A stretch of 64,000 nucleotides of DNA, from the NCBI GenBank assembly GCA_032871835.1, contig CM065296.1, positions 52,419,288 to 52,483,287 on the forward strand. The letters are read 5' to 3'. The DNA comes from Dipteronia dyeriana. Its lineage: Eukaryota; Streptophyta; Magnoliopsida; Sapindales; Sapindaceae. A model generated the notes under the pieces. The model saw only the letters and a program-made list of their open reading frames with translations, ran no database searches and was not told where the DNA came from. The translations under genes and the position numbers were made by a program. Numbering within the stretch: the stretch's first letter is position 1; each line of letters begins with the position of its first letter. Positions 47,176 through 59,544 of the stretch are shown in pieces.

Positions 47176-49350
47176 ACCCTAAAAAGGATCTGAGTGTAAG
47201 AGCATAGTTGTCATCCAGATCTAAAGACTAGGAAATTGCTAGGAAGCGCTCCTGATGCCTTTGTCGGACTACCACCCCTAAGAAGGATCTGAGTGTAAGA
47301 GCATAGTTGCCATCAAGATCTCAAGACCAGGAAATAGCTAGATAGCGCTCCTGATGCCTTGGTCAGGCTACTACCCCCAAGAAGGTTCTGAGTGTAAGAG
47401 CATAGTTGCCATCCAGATCTCAAGGCCAGAAAACAGATAGGTAGCGCTCATGATGCCTTTGTTGGGCTACCAACCCCAAGAAGGATCTAAGATTAAGAGC
47501 ATTGTTGCTAACCAGATCTCTAGACTAGGAAAAAGATATATAGCCCTCCTGATGCCTTGGTTGGGCTTTCACCCATAAGATGGATCTAAATGTAAGAGCA
47601 TAGTTGCCATCCAAATCTAAAGACCAGGAAATAACTAGGTTTTACTCCTGATGCGTTGGTCGGGCTACAACCCCCAAGAAGGATCTGAGTGTGAGAGCAT
47701 AGTTGCCATCAAGATTTCGAGACCAGGAAATAGCTGGATAGCCCTCCTGATGCCTTTGTCAAAAAAACACCCCCAAGATGGATCTGAGTCATAGTTGTCA
47801 TCCAGATCTCAAGATCAGGAAATGGCTAGATAGAATTCCTGATTCCTTGGTCTGGCTACAAACCCCAAGAAGGATCTGAGTGTAAAAGCATTGTTGCCAT
47901 CCAGATCTCAAGACCAAGTAATTGCTGGACAGCGCTCCTAATGCCTTGGTCGGGCTACAGCCTTCAAGAAGGTTCTGAGTGTAAGAGCATAGTTGCCATC
48001 TAGATCTTAAGACCAGGAAATAGCTAGATAGTGCTCCTGATGCCTTGGTCGGGCTACCACCCCTAAAAAGGATCTGAGTGTAAGAGCATAGTTTCCATCC
48101 AGATCTCAAGACCAGGAAATAGCTAGGTAGTGATCCTGATGCCTTGATCAGGCTACCACATCTAAGAAGAATCTTAGTGTAAGAGCATAGTTGTCATCCA
48201 GATCTCAAGACCAGGAAATAGCAAGATAGCGCTTTCGATGTCTTGGTCGAACTACCTCCCCCAAGAAGGTTCTGAGTGTAAGAGCATATTTGCCATCCGG
48301 ATCTCAAGACCAGGAGATAGCTAGGTAGTGCTCCTTATGCCTTGGTCGGTCTACCACCCCTAAAAAGGATCTGAGTGTAAGAGCATAAATACCATTAAGA
48401 TCTCAAGACCAGTAAATAGCTAGATAGCGTTCCTGATGCCTTGGTCGGGCTACCACCCCAAGAAAGGTTTGAGTTTAAAAGCATAGTTGTCATCCAGATC
48501 TAAAGCCAAGGAAATAGCTAGGTACCGCTCCTGATGCCATGGTCAGGCTAGCACCCCCAAGAAGGATCTGAGTGTGAGAGCATAGTTGCCATCCAGATCT
48601 CGGGACAAGGAAATAGCTAGATAGAGCTCCTGATGGCTTGGTCGGGCAACCACCCCTAAGAAGGATCTGAGTGTAAAAGAATAGTTGCCATACATATCTC
48701 AGGACCAGAAAATAGCTGGATAGCGCTCATGATGCCTTGGTCGGGCTACCAACCCCAAAAAGGGTCTGAGTGTAAGAGCATAGTTGTCATCAAGATCTCA
48801 AGGCCAAGAAATAGCTAGTTAGCACTCCTGATGCCTTGGTCTGGCTACAACCCCCCAGAAGGTTCTGAAGGTATGAGCATAGTTGCCATCCAGATCTCAA
48901 GACCAGGAAATAGCTACATAGCACTCATGATGCCTTAGTCGGGCTACCACTCCTAAGAAGGACCTGAGTGTAAAAGCATAGTTTCTATCTAAACCAAGAA
49001 AGAGCTAGATAGCGCTCGTGATGCCTTGGTCAGGCTACCACCCCCAAGAAAGGTCTAAGTTTAATAGCATAGTTGTCATCAAGATCTAAAGACTAGGAAA
49101 TAGCTAGGTAGCGCTCTTGATGCCTTTGTCGGGCTACCACCCCTAATAAGGATCTGAGTGTAAGAGCATAGTAGCCATCTAGATCTTGGGACTAGAAAAC
49201 AACTAGATAGCACTCTTGATGCCTTGGTCAGGCTACCACCCACAAGAAGGATCATGGTGTAAGAGCATAGTTTCCATCCAGATCTAAAGACCCGGAAATA
49301 GATGGGTAGCGCTCCTGATGCCATGGTCGGACTACAACCCCCAAGAAGGA
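47176..49350. repeat. satellite between HOR-D and HOR-E, with a ~0.9-kb partial duplication
   Basis: The first part (47,176 to about 48,110) repeats the end of HOR-D copy 3. It matches 46,19x-47,2xx first at offset about 984 and then, after loss of one monomer near 47,310, at about 883 (TCAAGATCAGG at 46,924 and 47,807). It is visibly more diverged than the HOR-D copies. Monomers at about 48,180-48,620, with GATGTCTTGG at 48,237, match 50,243-50,683 at offset 2,063. The CTAGAAAAC and GGATCATGG monomers near 49,190-49,260 resemble 31,35x-31,42x. No non-satellite sequence is present. Confidence 0.75.
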
Positions 49351-51124
49351 TCTGTGAAAGCATAGTTGCCATACATATCTTAGGACCAGGAAATAGCTAA
49401 ATAGCGCTCCTGAAGCCTTGGTCAGGCTACCACCCCCAATAAGGGTCTAAGTGTAAATCGTAGTTGTCATCCAGATCTCAAGACTAGGAAATAGCTAGAT
49501 AGCACTTATGATGCCTTGGTCAGGCTACCACCCCCAAGAAGGTTCTGAGTGTAAGAGCATAGTTGCCATCCAGATCTCAAGGCCAGGAAATAGCTAGGTA
49601 GCGCTCCTGATGCCTTTGTCGGGATACCACCCTCAAGAAGGATCTGAGTGTTAGAGCATAGTTGCCATCCAGATCTCTGGACCAGGAAATAGCTAAATAG
49701 CGCTCATAATGCCTTTGTCGGGCTACCACCGCCTAGAAGTTTCTGAGTGTAAGAGCATAGTTGTCATCAAGATCTCAAGACCAGGAAATAGCTAGATAGA
49801 ACTCCTGATGGCTTGGTCGGGCAACCACCCCTAAGCAGGATCTGAGTGTAAGAGCATAGTTGTAATACATATCTCAGGACAAAATAATAGCTAGATATCG
49901 CTCATGATGCCTTGGTCTGGCTACAAACCCCAAAAAGGGTATGAGTGTGAGAGCACAGTTGTCATCAACATCTCAAGACTAAGAAATCGCTAGATAGCGC
50001 TCCTGATGCCTTGGTCGGGCTACCACCCTTAAAAAGGATCTGAGTGTAAGAGCATAGTTGCCATCCAGATCTCAAGACCAGGAAAGAGCTAGGTTGCGCT
50101 CCTGATGCCTTGGTCGGTCTACCACCCCTAAAAAGGATCTGAGTGTAAGAGCATAGTTGCCATCCAGATCTCAGGACAAGGAAATAGCTAGAAAGCGCTC
50201 CTGATGGCTTGGTCGGGCTACTACCCCAAGAAGGGTCTAAGTGTAAAGCATAGTTGTCATTCAGATCTCAAGACCAGGAAAAAGCAAGATAGCGCTTCCG
50301 ATGTCTTGGTCGAACTACCTCCCCCAAGAAGGTTCTGAGTGTAAGAGCATATTTGCCATCCGAATCTCAAGACCAGGAGATAGCTAGGTAGTTCTCCTTA
50401 TGCCTTGGTCGGTCTACCACCCCTAAAAAGGATCTGAGTGTAAGAGCATAAATACCATTAAGATCTCAAGACCAGGAAATAGCTAGATAGGGTTCCTGAT
50501 GCGTTGGTCGGGCTACCACCCCAAGAAGGGTTTGAGTTTAAAAGCATACTTGTCATCCAGATCTAAAGACTAGGAAATAGCTAGGTAGCACTCCTGATGC
50601 CTTAGTCGGGTTTCCACCCCCAAGAAGGATCTGAGTGTGAGAGCATAGTTGCCATCCAGATCACAAGACCATGAAATAGCTAGATAGCCCTTTTAATGCC
50701 TTGGTCGGGCTACAACCCCTAAAAGGGATCTGAGTGTAAGAGCATAGTTGCCATCCAGATTTTTTGACCAGGAAATAGGTAGATAGCGCTCATAATGCCT
50801 TGGTCGGGCTACCACCCCCTAGAAGGGTCTGAGTGTAAGAGCATAGTTGCAATCTAGATCTCAAGACCAGGAAATAGCTAGGTAATGCTCCTGATGCCTT
50901 GGTCGGGTTACCACCCCTAAAAAGGATCTGTGTGTAAGAGCATAGTTGCCATCCAGATCTCAAGACCAGGAAATAGCTAGGTAGTGCTCCTGATGCCTTG
51001 GTCGGGCTACAAACCCGAAAAAGGATCTGAGTGTAAGAACATAGTTGACATCCAGATCTCAAGACCAGGAAATAGCTAAGTAGTGCTCCTAATGCCCTGG
51101 TCAGGCTACCACATCTAAGAAGGA
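49351..51124. repeat. HOR-E copy 1 (1,774-bp, ~18-monomer unit)
   Basis: The sequence TCTGTGAAAGCATAG starting at 49,351 returns at 51,125, and everything between is repeated in order. The unit border is marked by the unusual AGGATCTGTGAAAGC monomer, which lacks about 8 bp of the usual CTGAGTGTAAGAGC segment. Its first ~0.3 kb resembles 31.52-31.83 kb of HOR-D. Confidence 0.87.
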
Positions 51125-52887
51125 TCTGTGAAAGCATAGTTGCCATACATATCTTAGGACCAGGAAATAGCTAAATAGCGCTCCTGAAGCCTTGGTCAGG
51201 CTACCACCCCCAATAAGGGTCTAAGTGTAAATCGTAGTTGTCATCCAGATCTCAAGACTAGGAAATAGCTAGATAGCACTTATGATGCCTTGGTCAGGCT
51301 ACCACCCCCAAAAAGGTTCTGAGTGTAAGAGCATAGTTGCCATCCAGATCTCAAGGCCAAGAAATAGCTAGGTAGCGCTCCTGATGCCTTTGTCGGGATA
51401 CCACCCCCAAGAAGGATCTGAGTGTTAGAGCATAGTTGCCATCCAGATCTCTGGACCAGGAAATAGCTAAATAGCGCTCATAATGCCTTTGTCGGGCTAC
51501 CACCGCCTAGAAGTTTCTGAGTGTAGAAGCATAGTTGTCATCACCAGGAAATAGCTAGATAGAACTCCTGATGGCTTGGTCGGGCAACCACCCCTAAGCA
51601 GGATCTGAGTGTAAGAGCATAGTTGTAATACATATCTCAGGACAAAATAATAGCTAGATATCGCTCATGATGCCTTGGTCTGGCTACAAACCCCAAAAAG
51701 GGTATGAGTGTGAGAGCACAGTTGTCATCAACATCTCAAGACCAAGAAATCGCTAGATAGCGCTCCTGATGCCTTGGTCGGGCTACCACCCTTAAAAAGG
51801 ATCTGAGTGTAAGAGCATAGTTGCCATCCAGATCTCAAGACCAGGAAATAGCTAGGTTGCGCTCCTGATGCCTTGGTCGACCTACCACCCCTAAAAAGGA
51901 TCTGAGTGTAAGAGCATAGTTGCCATCCAGATCTCAGGACAAGGAAATAGCTAGAAAGCGCTCCTGATGGCTTGGTCGGGCTACCACCCCAAGAAGGGTC
52001 TAAGTGTAAAGCATAGTTGTCATTCAGATCTCAAGACCAGGAAAAAGCAAGATAGCGCTTCCGATGTCTTGGTCGAACTACCTCCCCCAAGAAGGTTCTG
52101 AGTGTAAGAGCATATTTGCCATCCGAATCTCAAGACCAGGAGATAGCTAGGTAGTGCTCCTTATGCCTTGGTCGGTCTACCACCCCTAAAAAGGATCTGA
52201 GTGTAAGAGCATAAATACCATTAAGATCTCAAGACCAGGAAATAGCTAGATAGGGTTCCTGATGCGTTGGTCGGGCTACCACCCCAAGAAGGGTTTGAGT
52301 TTAAAAGCATAGTTGTCATCCAGATCTAAAGACCAGGAAATAGCTAGGTAGCACTCCTGATGCCTTAGTCGGGTTTCCACCCCCAAGAAGGATCTGAGTG
52401 TGAGAGCATAGTTGCCATCCAGATCACAAGACCATGAAATAGCTAGATAGCCCTTCTAATGCCTTGGTCGGGCTACAACCCCTAAAAGGGATCTGAGTGT
52501 AAGAGCATAGTTGCCATCCAGATTTTTTGACCAGGAAATAGGTAGATAGCGCTCATAATGCCTTGGTCGGGCTACCACCCCTTAGAAGGGTCTGAGTGTA
52601 AGAGCATAGTTGCCATCTAGATCTCAAGACCAGGAAATAGCTAGGTAATGCTCCTGATGCCTTGGTCGGGTTACCACCCCTAAAAAGGATCTGTGTGTAA
52701 GAGCATAGTTGCCATCCAGATCTCAAGACCAGGAAATAGCTAGGTAGTGCTCCTGATGCCTTGGTCGGGCTACAAACCCGAAAAAGGATCTGAGTGTAAG
52801 AACATAGTTGACATCCAGATCTCAAGACCAGGAAATAGCTAAGTAGTGCTCCTAATGCCCTGGTCAGGCTACCACATCTAAGAAGAA
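51125..52887. repeat. HOR-E copy 2 (1,763 bp)
   Basis: Near-identical to copy 1 at offset 1,774 up to 51,540, then 1,763. The 11-bp difference is a clean deletion: GTCATC runs straight into ACCAGGAAATAGC at 51,540, where copy 1 (49,770) has AAGATCTCAAG in between. The final part, about 51,800-52,887, also resembles the 3,155-bp unit of HOR-F at offset about 3,154 (GATGTCTTGG at 52,063 and 55,217) with more differences. HOR-E and HOR-F therefore share ancestry. Confidence 0.86.
51534..51550. other. 11-bp deletion in HOR-E copy 2
   Basis: Loss of AAGATCTCAAG relative to 49,776 in copy 1. It removes the BglII site of this monomer and explains the change of copy spacing from 1,774 to 1,763. Short TC and A repeats at the edges could have aided slippage. 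Confidence 0.85.
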
Positions 52888-53128
52888 TCTTAGTGTAAGT
52901 GCAAAGTTGCCATCCAGATCTCAAGACCAGGAAAAAGCTAGCTAGCGCTCCTGATGGCATGGTCGGTCTAGCACCCCCAACAGGAATCTGAGTGTGAGAG
53001 CATAGTTGCCATCCAGATCTCAGGACAAGGAAATAGCTAGATAGTGCTCCTGATGGCTTGGTCGGGCAACAACTCCTAAGAAGGTTTTGAGTGTAAGAGC
53101 ATAGTTGCCATACATATATTAAGACCAT
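52553..53128 (-). other. longest open stretch (191 codons); satellite by-product, not a gene
   Basis: The longest ATG-to-stop run in the window. Its translation is almost six copies of a 33-residue repeat with core W-Q-L-C-S-Y-T-Q, then S-P-T-K-A-S-G-A and S-Y-F-L-V-L-R-S-G. This is the minus-strand reading of the 99-bp monomer in the frame that has no stop in the consensus. The run starts and ends inside ordinary monomers, crosses the HOR-E/HOR-F border, and is broken by single substitutions or indels in equivalent copies; 55,945-56,283 gives only 112 codons. There is no promoter, splice signal or codon pattern to suggest a gene. All other open stretches of 60-131 codons are of the same kind. 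Confidence 0.85.
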
Positions 53129-53224
53129 AAAATAGCTAGATAGCGCTCCTAATGCCTTGGTCGGGCTACCACCCCCAAAAAGGGTCTGAGTGTAAGAGCA
53201 TAGTTGTCATCAAGATCTCAGACC
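52888..53224. repeat. left margin of the HOR-F domain
   Basis: From 52,790 to about 53,000 this matches 55,945-56,155 with moderate divergence (AAAAAGCTAGCTAGCGC here against AAATAGCTAGGTAGCGC there). From about 53,030 onwards the match to the next HOR-F unit is nearly perfect. The boundary of strong homogenisation is therefore near 53,000-53,030. Confidence 0.75.
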
Positions 53225-53234
53225 AAAAAAAAAA
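53225..53234 (+). repeat. A10 tract, HOR-F landmark
   Basis: CTCAGACC is followed by ten A residues and then CTAGATAGCG, replacing the usual AGGAAATAG. The same ten-A run occurs at 56,380, 59,535 and 62,691 and nowhere else in the window. It is a unique marker of the 3,155-bp unit. Confidence 0.9.
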
Positions 53235-53369
53235 CTAGATAGCGATCCTGATGCCTTGGTCGGTCTACCACCCCCAAGAAGGTTCTGAATGTAAGAGCAT
53301 AGTTGCCATCCAGATCTCAATACTAAGAAATAGCTTGGTAGCACTCCTGATGCCTTAGTCATGCTACCA

Positions 53370-54350
53370 CTTCTAAGAAGGAACTGAGTGTAAGAGCATA
53401 GTTGCCATCCAGATCTCAGGACCAGGAAATAGCAAAATAGCGCTCCTGATGCCTTGGTCAGGCTACCACCCCCAAGAAGGTACTGAGTGTAAAGCATAGT
53501 TGCCATCCAGATCTCAAGACCAGGAAATAGCTTGATAACGCTCCTGATGCCTTTGTCATGCTACCACCCCCAAGAAGGTTCTGAGTGTAACAGCATAGTT
53601 TCCATCCAGATCTTAAGGCCAGGAAATAGCTAGGTAGCACTCCTGATGCCTTAGTCGGGCTACCACTACTAAGAAGAACCTGAGTGTAACAGCATAGATT
53701 CTATCTAGATCTCAAGATGAAGAAAGATCTAGAGCTCCTGATGCCTTGGTCAGGCTACCACCCCTAAGAAAGGTCTAAGTGTAAGAGCATAGTTGTCATC
53801 CAGACTAAAAACTAGGAAATAGCTAGGTAGCGCTCCTGATGCCATTGTCGGGCTACCACCCCTAAGAAGGATCTGAGTGTAGGAGCATAGTTGCCATCCA
53901 GATCTCAAGACCAGGAAATAGCTAGATAGCGCTCTTGATGCCTTAGTCGGGCTACCACCCCAAGAAGGGTCTAAGTGTTAAGCATAGTTTTCATCCAGCT
54001 CTCAAGACCAGGAAATAGCTAGATAGCGCTCCTGATGCCTTTGTCTGGCTACCACCCCCAAGAAGGTTCTGAGTGTAAGAGCATAGTTGCCATCCAGATC
54101 TCAAGACCAGGAAATAGCTAGGTAGCGCTCCTAATGCCTTGGTCGGTCTACCACCCCTAAAAAGGATCTGAGTGTAACAGTATAGTTGCCATTCAGATCT
54201 CAAGACCAGGAAAGAGCTAGATAGCGCTCCTGATGCCTTGGTCAGGCTACCACCCCCAAGAAAGGTCTGAGTGTAAGAGCATAATTGTCATCCAGATCTA
54301 AAGACTAGGAAATAGCTAGGTAGCGCTCCTGATGCCTTTGTCGGGCTACC
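53370..54350. repeat. nested ten-monomer block inside HOR-F (first of pair)
   Basis: Matches the following ~0.7 kb (54,352 to about 55,060) at offset 982-986. Shared marks are AGCAAAATAG, the CATAGATTCTATC monomer and the GTTAAGCATAG monomer (53,977 and 54,963). The first block has GAAAGATCTAGAGCTCC at 53,734 where the second has GAAAGAGCTAGATAGCGCTC, a small deletion that creates an extra BglII site. The pair recurs in every HOR-F copy. Confidence 0.78.
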
Positions 54351-56379
54351 ACCCCTAAGAAGGAACTGAGTGTAAGAGCATAGTTGCCATCCAGATCTCA
54401 GGACCAGGAAATAGCAAAATAGTGCTCCTAATGCCTTGGTCAGGCTACCACCCCCAAGAAGGTACTGAGTGTAAAGAATAGTTGCCATCTAGATCTCAAG
54501 ACCAGGAAATAGCTAGATAACGCTCCTGATGCCTTGGTCATGCTACCACCCCCAAGAAGGTTCTGAGTGTAAGAGCATAGTTGCCATCCAGATCTTAAGG
54601 CCAGGAAATAGCTAGGTAGCACTCCTGATGCCTTAGTCGGGCTACCACTACTAAGAAGAACCTGAGTGTAACAGCATAGATTCTATCTAGATCTCAAGAT
54701 GAAGAAAGAGCTAGATAGCGCTCCTGATGCCTTGTTCAGGCTACCACCCCCAAGAAGGTCTGAGTGTAAGAGCATAGTTGTCATCTAGATCTAAAGACTA
54801 GGAAATAGCTAGGTAGCGCTCCTGATGCCATTGTCGCGCTACCACCCCTAAGAAGGATCTGAGTGTAGGAGCATAGTTGCCATCCAGATCTTAGGACCAG
54901 GAAATAGCTAGATAGCGCTCTTGATGCCTTAGTCGGGCTACCACCCCAAGAAGGGTCTAAGAGTTAAGCATAGTTGTCATCCAGATCTCAAGACCAGGAA
55001 ATAGCTAGATAGCGCTCCTGATGCCTTTGTCTGGCTACCATCCCCAAGAAGGTTCTGAGTGTAAGAGCATAGTTGCCATCCAGATCTCAGGACAAGGAAA
55101 TAGCTAGATAGCCCTTCTGATGCCTAGGTCGGGCTACCACCTTCAAGAAGGGTCTAAGTGTAAAGTATAGTTGTCATCCAGATCTCAAGACCAGGAAATA
55201 GCAAGATAGCGCTTCCGATGTCTTGATCGAACTACCTTCCCTATGAAGGTTCTGAGTGTAAGAGCATAGTTGCCATCCAGATCTCAAGACCAGGAAATAG
55301 CTAGGTAGCGCTCCTTATGCCTTGGTCAGGCTACAACCCCTAAAAAGGATCTGAGTGTAAGAGCATAAATGCCATCCAGATCTCAAGACCAGGAAATAGC
55401 TAGATAGCGTTCTTGATGCCTTGGTCAGGCTACCACCCCCAAAGAAGGGTTTGAGTTTAAAAGCATAGTTGTCATCCAGATCTAAAGACCAGGAAATAGC
55501 TAGGTAGCGCTCCTGATGCCTTAGTCGGGCTTCCACCCCCAAGAAGGATCTGAGTGTGAGAGCATAGTTGCCATCCGGATCTCAAGACCAAGAAATCGCT
55601 AGATAGCCCTTTTGATGCCTTGGTCGGGCTACCACCCCTAAGAAGGATCTGAGTGTAAGAGAATAGTTGCCATCCAGATCTTTTGACTAGGAAATAGCTA
55701 GATAGCGCTCATAATGCCTTGGTCGGGCTACCACCCCCAGAAGGGTCTGAGTGTAAGTGCATAGTTGCCATCTAGAACTCAAGACCAGGAAATAGCTAGG
55801 TAGTGCTCCTGATGCCTTGGTCGGTCTACCATCCCTAAAAAGGATCTGAGTGTAAGAGCATAGTTGCCATCCAGATCTCAAGACTAGGAAATAGCAAGGT
55901 AGTGCTCCTGATACCTTGGTCGGGCAACCAACCCGAAAAACGATCTAAGTGTAAGAGCATAGTTGACATCCAGATCTCAAGACCAGGAAATAGCAAGGTA
56001 GTGCTCCTAATGCCTTGGTCTGGCTACCACATCTAAGAAGAATCTTAGTGTAAGAGCAAAGTTGCCATCCAGATCTGAAGACCAGGAAATAGCTAGGTAG
56101 CGCTCTTGATGGCATGGTCGGGCTTGCAATTAGAAGAAGGATCTGAGTGTGAGAGCATAGTTGCCATCCAGATCTCAGGACAAGGAAATAGCTAGATAGC
56201 GCTCCTGATGGCTTGGTCGGGCAACAACTCCTAAGAAGGTTTTGAGTGTAAGAGCATAGTTGCCATACATATCTTAAGACCATAAAATAGCTAGATAGCG
56301 CTCCTAATGCCTTGGTCGGGCTACCACCCCCAAAAAGGGTCTGAGTGTAAGAGCATAGTTGTCATCAAGATCTCAGACC

Positions 56380-56389
56380 AAAAAAAAAA
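56380..56389 (+). repeat. A10 tract, HOR-F copy 2
   Basis: Same tract and flanks as at 53,225, exactly 3,155 bp downstream. Confidence 0.9.
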
Positions 56390-59300
56390 CTAGATAGCGA
56401 TCCTGATGCCTTGGTCGGTCTACCACCCCCAAGAAGGTTCTGAATGTAAGAGCATAGTTGCCATCCAGATCTCAATACTAAGAAATAGCTTGGTAGCACT
56501 CCTGATGCCTTAGTCATGCTACCACTCCTAAGAAGGAACTGAGTGTAAGAGCATAGTTGCCATCCAGATCTCAGGACCAGGAAATAGCAAAATAGCGCTC
56601 CTGATGCCTTGGTCAGGCTACCACCCCCAAGAAGGTACTGAGTGTAAAGCATAGTTGCCATCCAGATCTCAAGACCAGGAAATAGCTTGATAACGCTCCC
56701 GATGCCTTGGTCGAACAACCACCCCCAAGAAGGTTCTGAGTGTAAGAGCATAGTTTCCATCCAGATCTTAAGGCCAGGAAATAGCTAGGTAGCACTCCTG
56801 ATGCCTTAGTCGGGCTACCACTACTAAGAAGAACCTGAGTGTAACAGCATAGATTCTATCTAGATCTCAAGATGAAGAAAGATCTAGAGCTCCTGATGCC
56901 TTGGTCAGGCTACCACCCCCAAGAAAGGTCTAAGTGTAAGAGCATAGTTGTCATCCAGATCTAAAAACTAGGAAATAGCTAGGTAGCGCTCCTGATGCCA
57001 TTGTCGGGCTACCACCCCTAAGAAGGATCTGAGTGTAGGAGCATAGTTGCCATCCAGATCTCAAGACCAGGAAATAGCTAGATAGCGCTCTTGATGCCTT
57101 AGTCGGGCTACCACCCCAAGAAGGGTCTAAGTGTTAAGCATAGTTTTCATCCAGCTCTCAAGACCAGGAAATAGCTAGATAACGCTCCTGATGCCTTTGT
57201 CTGGCTACCACCCCCAAGAAGGTTCTGAGTGTAAGAGCATAGTTGCCATCCAGATCTCAAGACCAGGAAATAGCTAGGTAGCGCTCCTAATGCCTTGGTC
57301 GGTCTACCACCCCTAAAAAGGATCTGAGTGTAACAGTATAGTTGCCATTCAGATCTCAAGACCAGGAAAGAGCTAGATAGCGCTCCTGATGCCTTGGTCA
57401 GGCTACCACCCCTAAGAAAGGTCTGAGTGTAAGAGCATAATTGTCATCTAGATCTAAAGACTAGGAAATAGCTAGGTAGCGCTCCTGATGCCTTTGTCGG
57501 GCTACCACCCCTAAGAAGGAACTGAGTGTAAGAGCATAGTTGCCATCCAGATCTCAGGACCAGGAAATAGCAAAATAGTGCTCCTAATGCCTTGGTCAGG
57601 CTACCACCCCCAAGAAGGTACTGAGTATAAAGCATAGTTGCCATCTAGATCTCAAGACCAGGAAATAGCTAGATAACGCTCCTGATGCCTTGGTCATGCT
57701 ACCACCCCCAAGAAGGTTCTGAGTGTAAGAGCATAGTTGCCATCCAGATCTTAAGGCCAGGAAATAGCTAGGTAGCACTCCTGATGCCTTAGTCGGGATA
57801 CCACTACTAAGAAGAACCTGAATGTAACAGCATAGATTCTATCTAGATCTCAAGATGAAGAAAGAGCTAGATAGCGCTCCTGATGCCTTGTTCAGGCTAC
57901 CACCCCCAAGAAGGTCTGAGTGTAAGAGCATAGTTGTCATCCAGATCTAAAGACTAGGAAATAGCTAGGTAGCGCTCCTGATGCCATTGTCGCGCTACCA
58001 CCCCTAAGAAGGATATGAGTGTAGGAGCATAGTTGCCATCCAGATCTCGGGACCAGGAAATAGCTAGATAGCGCTCTTGATGCCTTAGTCGGGCTACCAC
58101 CCCAAGAAGGGTCTAAGAGTTAAGCATAGTTGTCATCCAGATCTCAAGACCAGGAAATAGCTAGATAGCGCTCCTGATGCCTTTGTCTGGCTACCACCCC
58201 CAAGAAGGTTCTGAGTGTAAGAGCATAGTTGCCATCCAGATCTCAGGACAAGGAAATAGCTAGATAGCCCTTCTGATGCCTTGGTCGGGCTACCACCTTC
58301 AAGAAGGGTCTAAGTGTAAAGTATAGTTGTCATCCAGATCTCAAGACCAGGAAATAGCAAGATAGCGCTTCCGATGTCTTTATCGAACTACCTTCCCCAT
58401 GAAGGTTCTGAGTGTAAGAGCATAGTTGCCATCAAGATCTCAAGACCAGGAAATAGCTAGGTAGCGCTCCTTATGCCTTGGTCAGGCTACAACCCCTAAA
58501 AAGGATCTGAGTGTAAGAGCATAAATGCCATCCAGATCTCAAGACCAGGAAATAGCTAGATAGCGTTCTTGATGCCTTGGTCAGGCTACCACCCCCAAGA
58601 AGGGTTTGAGTTTAAAAGCATAGTTGTCATCCAGATCTAAAGACCAGGAAGTAGCTAGGTAGCGCTCCTGATGCCTTAGTCGGGCTTCCACCCCCAAGAA
58701 GGATCTGAGTGTGAGAGCATAGTTGCCATCCGGATCTCAAGACCAAGAAATCGCTAGATAGCCCTTTTGATGCCTTGGTCGGGCTACCACCCCTAAGAAG
58801 GATCTGAGTGTAAGAGAATAGTTGCCATCCAGATATTTTGACTAGGAAATAGCTAGATAGCGCTCATAATGCCTTGGTCGGGCTACCACCCCCAGAAGGG
58901 TCTGAGTGTAAGTGCATAGTTGCCATCTAGAACTCAAGACCAGGAAATAGCTAGGTAGTGCTCCTGATGCCTTGGTCGGTCTACCATCCCTAAAAAGGAT
59001 CTGAGTGTAAGAGCATAGTTGCCATCCAGATATCAAGACTAGGAAATAGCAAGGTAGTGCTCCTGATACCTTGGTCGGGCAACCAACCCGAAAAACGATC
59101 TAAGTGTAAGAGCATAGTTGACATCCAGATCTCAAGACCAGGAAATAGCAAGGTAGTGCTCCTAATGCCTTGGTCTGGCTACCACATCTAAGAAGAATCT
59201 TAGTGTAAGAGCAAAGTTGCCATCCAGATCTGAAGACCAGGAAATAGCTAGGTAGCGCTCTTGATGGCATGGTCGGGCTTGCACCTAGAAGAAGGATCTG

Positions 59301-59534
59301 AGTGTGAGAGCATAGTTGCCATCCAGATCTCAGGACAAGGAAATAGCTAGATAGCGCTCCTGATGGCTTGGTCGGGCAACAACTCCTAAGAAGGTTTTGA
59401 GTGTAAGAGCATAGTTGCCATACATATCTTAAGACCATAAAATAGCTAGATAGCGCTCCTAATGCCTTGGTCGGGCTACCACCCCCAAAAAGGGTCTGAG
59501 TGTAAGAGCATAGTTGTCATCAAGATCTCAGACC
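56380..59534. repeat. HOR-F copy 2 (3,155 bp)
   Basis: Near-identical to copies 1 and 3. It has one dense cluster of differences at about 56,699-56,722, where TCGAACAACC replaces the TCATGCTACC of the other copies together with nearby changes. The 112-codon open stretches at 55,945, 59,100 and 62,256 differ by a single residue among the three copies, which illustrates the homogeneity. Confidence 0.9.
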
Positions 59535-59544
59535 AAAAAAAAAA
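59535..59544 (+). repeat. A10 tract, HOR-F copy 3
   Basis: Same tract and flanks as at 53,225 and 56,380. Confidence 0.9.

Larger units (their letters stand above)
53225..56379. repeat. HOR-F copy 1 (3,155-bp, ~32-monomer unit)
   Basis: Unit borders are placed at the start of the A10 tract for convenience (53,225; 56,380; 59,535; 62,691). The unit holds a nested ten-monomer duplication: the CATAGATTCTATCTAGATC monomer at 53,694 recurs at 54,676 (offset 982). Copy 1 differs from the others by a lost T at about 53,805 and an extra A at about 55,441, which cancel in length, and by scattered substitutions, for example GCAATTAGAAG at about 56,127 against GCACCTAGAAG in later copies. Confidence 0.9.

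Noticed and set aside
53225..53234. A10 tract as the poly(A) tail of a retroposon
   Set aside because: It replaces a few bases inside an ordinary monomer, has satellite on both sides, no target-site duplication and no inserted body. It recurs only through HOR duplication.
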